5,926 bases of DNA from CAYHHI01 sp964356335 (GTDB lineage Bacteria > Arandabacterota > Arandabacteria > Arandabacterales > Arandabacteraceae), in NCBI GenBank assembly GCA_964356335.1, contig CAYHHI010000078.1, positions 1-5,926 on the forward strand, in the 5' to 3' direction. Below, one piece after another: positions 5,208-5,926 of the stretch (the stretch's first letter is position 1; every line of letters begins with the position of its first letter). Made by a program: the position numbers and the translations under genes. The notes below the pieces were generated by a model. It did no database searches. It saw only the letters and a list, made by a program, of their open reading frames with translations, and had not been told where the DNA came from.

Positions 5208-5926
5208 TTGAGGCTTTCCACGGCGATCGCGAGGTCTGATACCTAACTCCGAGCAGATGGCAAGAGCGAGCATACCCGCGGTGCCTACCTGCGGGATCTC
5301 AGGGAATTCGCGAGGTGGCTGCGTGCCAATCCAGACATCGCGGACATCAACCCTGACACTCTCGCGAGGTACCTGGCCTCCCAAGCTCTGACAATGAAGC
5401 CCACGATATCCGCCAATCGCACGAAGAGGGCCATCCGGGTCTTCTTCCACTTCCTCACCGATGCTGGCTACATCGACACGAACCCGGCGAGGCTAGTCAA
5501 GAATGGCCGGACCGAGTCGAAGATCCCGGCACACCTGACTGCTGCCGAAGTACGAAAGCTCATGTCTGTAATCCGAGCGGCCAGGGGCCAGGCTGCTGAG
5601 CGGGATCATGCCCTATTCGCGTTCTTGCTGCATACCGGCATCAGGCTCGGGTCTGCGATCGGGCTGAGCGTGTGCGATATCAACTTCGGCCAGCGCACCG
5701 CGCAGATCAATGGCAAGGGCGGCACCAAGCAGTCGGTCTACCTGACGTCGAGAATCCGCAGGCTCTTGAGGTCGTACATCCGGGCTTCAGATCTTGCCCC
5801 CGACGATCCTCTCTTCCCCTCTCGCAGCGACGGTCACCTATGTGCTCGCCAGGTCCAGCTCCGGTTCAAGCACTGGCTCCAGAAGGCAGGCATCACCCGT
5901 CACCTTACGGTCCATTCTACTAGGCA
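5208..5926 (+). pseudogene. Tyrosine recombinase (XerC/XerD-like), interrupted by an in-frame TAA and cut by the window edge
   Basis: Tyrosine recombinases cut and rejoin DNA at paired sites through a phosphotyrosine intermediate. The frame beginning TTG 5208 reads 12 codons, a TAA at 5244-5246, then stays open to 5926. The first part after the stop is a SAM-like core-binding domain (LRADGKSEHTRGAYLRDL, then FARWL, then NRTKRAIRVFFHFLTDAGYI and NPARLV). The catalytic domain starts near IPAHLTAAEVRKLM. Visible active-site residues are Arg I in HTGIRLGSAIGL (codon 5643-5645, residue 146), the beta-hairpin Lys in NGKGGTKQSVYL (5715-5717, residue 170), and His and Arg II in TVHSTR (5913-5915 and 5922-5924, residues 236 and 239). 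E. coli XerD has R148, K172, H244 and R247, so the spacing is normal. The second His/Trp and the Tyr lie beyond the window. The stop replaces a residue just before LRADGKS, where relatives often carry Tyr or Phe, so TAC/TAT to TAA is plausible. No ATG, GTG or TTG follows until ATG 5394, which would delete much of the DNA-binding domain. It is divergent from the envelope genes. Confidence 0.75.

Noticed and set aside
5244..5246. Stop-codon reassignment of TAA
   Set aside because: The barrel gene itself ends with TAA at a sensible C-terminus, and TAA reassignment is not known in this kind of bacterium; mutation or error is simpler.
5070..5450. Minus-strand open frame of 126 codons opposite the recombinase
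   Set aside because: It lies antisense to the clearly homologous recombinase frame, has no recognisable domain, and contains the SBBP promoter region; it is a shadow.
327..5926. Integron-like layout: recombinase divergent from genes that each have a repeat downstream
   Set aside because: The Lys-to-His distance in the recombinase is 66 residues, close to XerD (72) and far from IntI1 (about 106), so the extra IntI domain is absent. The repeats lack attC core signatures (RYYYAAC / GTTRRRY), and the SBBP gene has no repeat after it.

Overview
The window suggests a free-living, envelope-rich Gram-negative bacterium, most likely an uncultivated lineage of the FCB (Fibrobacterota-Chlorobiota-Bacteroidota) superphylum or a neighbouring candidate phylum. 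The evidence is a long secreted protein made of an N-terminal 'FIENRGQ' domain, seven SBBP beta-propeller repeats and a C-terminal type IX secretion (T9SS)/FlgD-Ig-like sorting domain, beside an outer-membrane beta-barrel protein. Base composition is moderately GC-rich. Two putative promoters look like ordinary sigma-70 promoters rather than the TAnnTTTG type of Bacteroidetes, which argues mildly against a true Bacteroidetes. No marker gene is present to fix the phylum.

Layout, left to right. (1) 1-110: the last 35 codons of a plus-strand gene whose body lies outside the window. (2) 79-260: a dispersed repeat (copy A) that begins inside that gene's last codons and contains an imperfect 31-bp palindrome directly after its stop. 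(3) 327-1088 minus: an exported outer-membrane beta-barrel protein with its own promoter at 1140-1167. (4) 1234-1402: a second, diverged direct copy of the repeat (copy B), so the barrel gene lies between two direct repeats. (5) 1426-2454 minus: a secreted TolB/PD40-type beta-propeller protein. (6) 2611-5073 minus: the SBBP/T9SS protein, with a strong promoter-like sequence at 5089-5116. (7) 5208-5926 plus: a tyrosine recombinase of XerC/XerD type, divergent from the other genes, interrupted by an in-frame TAA at its 13th codon and running off the window before its last catalytic residues.

The three minus-strand genes are colinear, and all encode proteins predicted to leave the cytoplasm (cell surface or secreted, periplasm or surface, outer membrane). 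They may serve a common envelope role, but nothing in the sequence proves it. The barrel gene seems independently transcribed. The PD40 gene has a good ribosome binding site but no clear promoter, so it may be read through from the SBBP gene. The repeats and the damaged recombinase show that the locus has been rearranged. I see no complete defence system, CRISPR array, rRNA or tRNA. The most unusual signals are the pair of structured repeats around the barrel gene and the interrupted recombinase.
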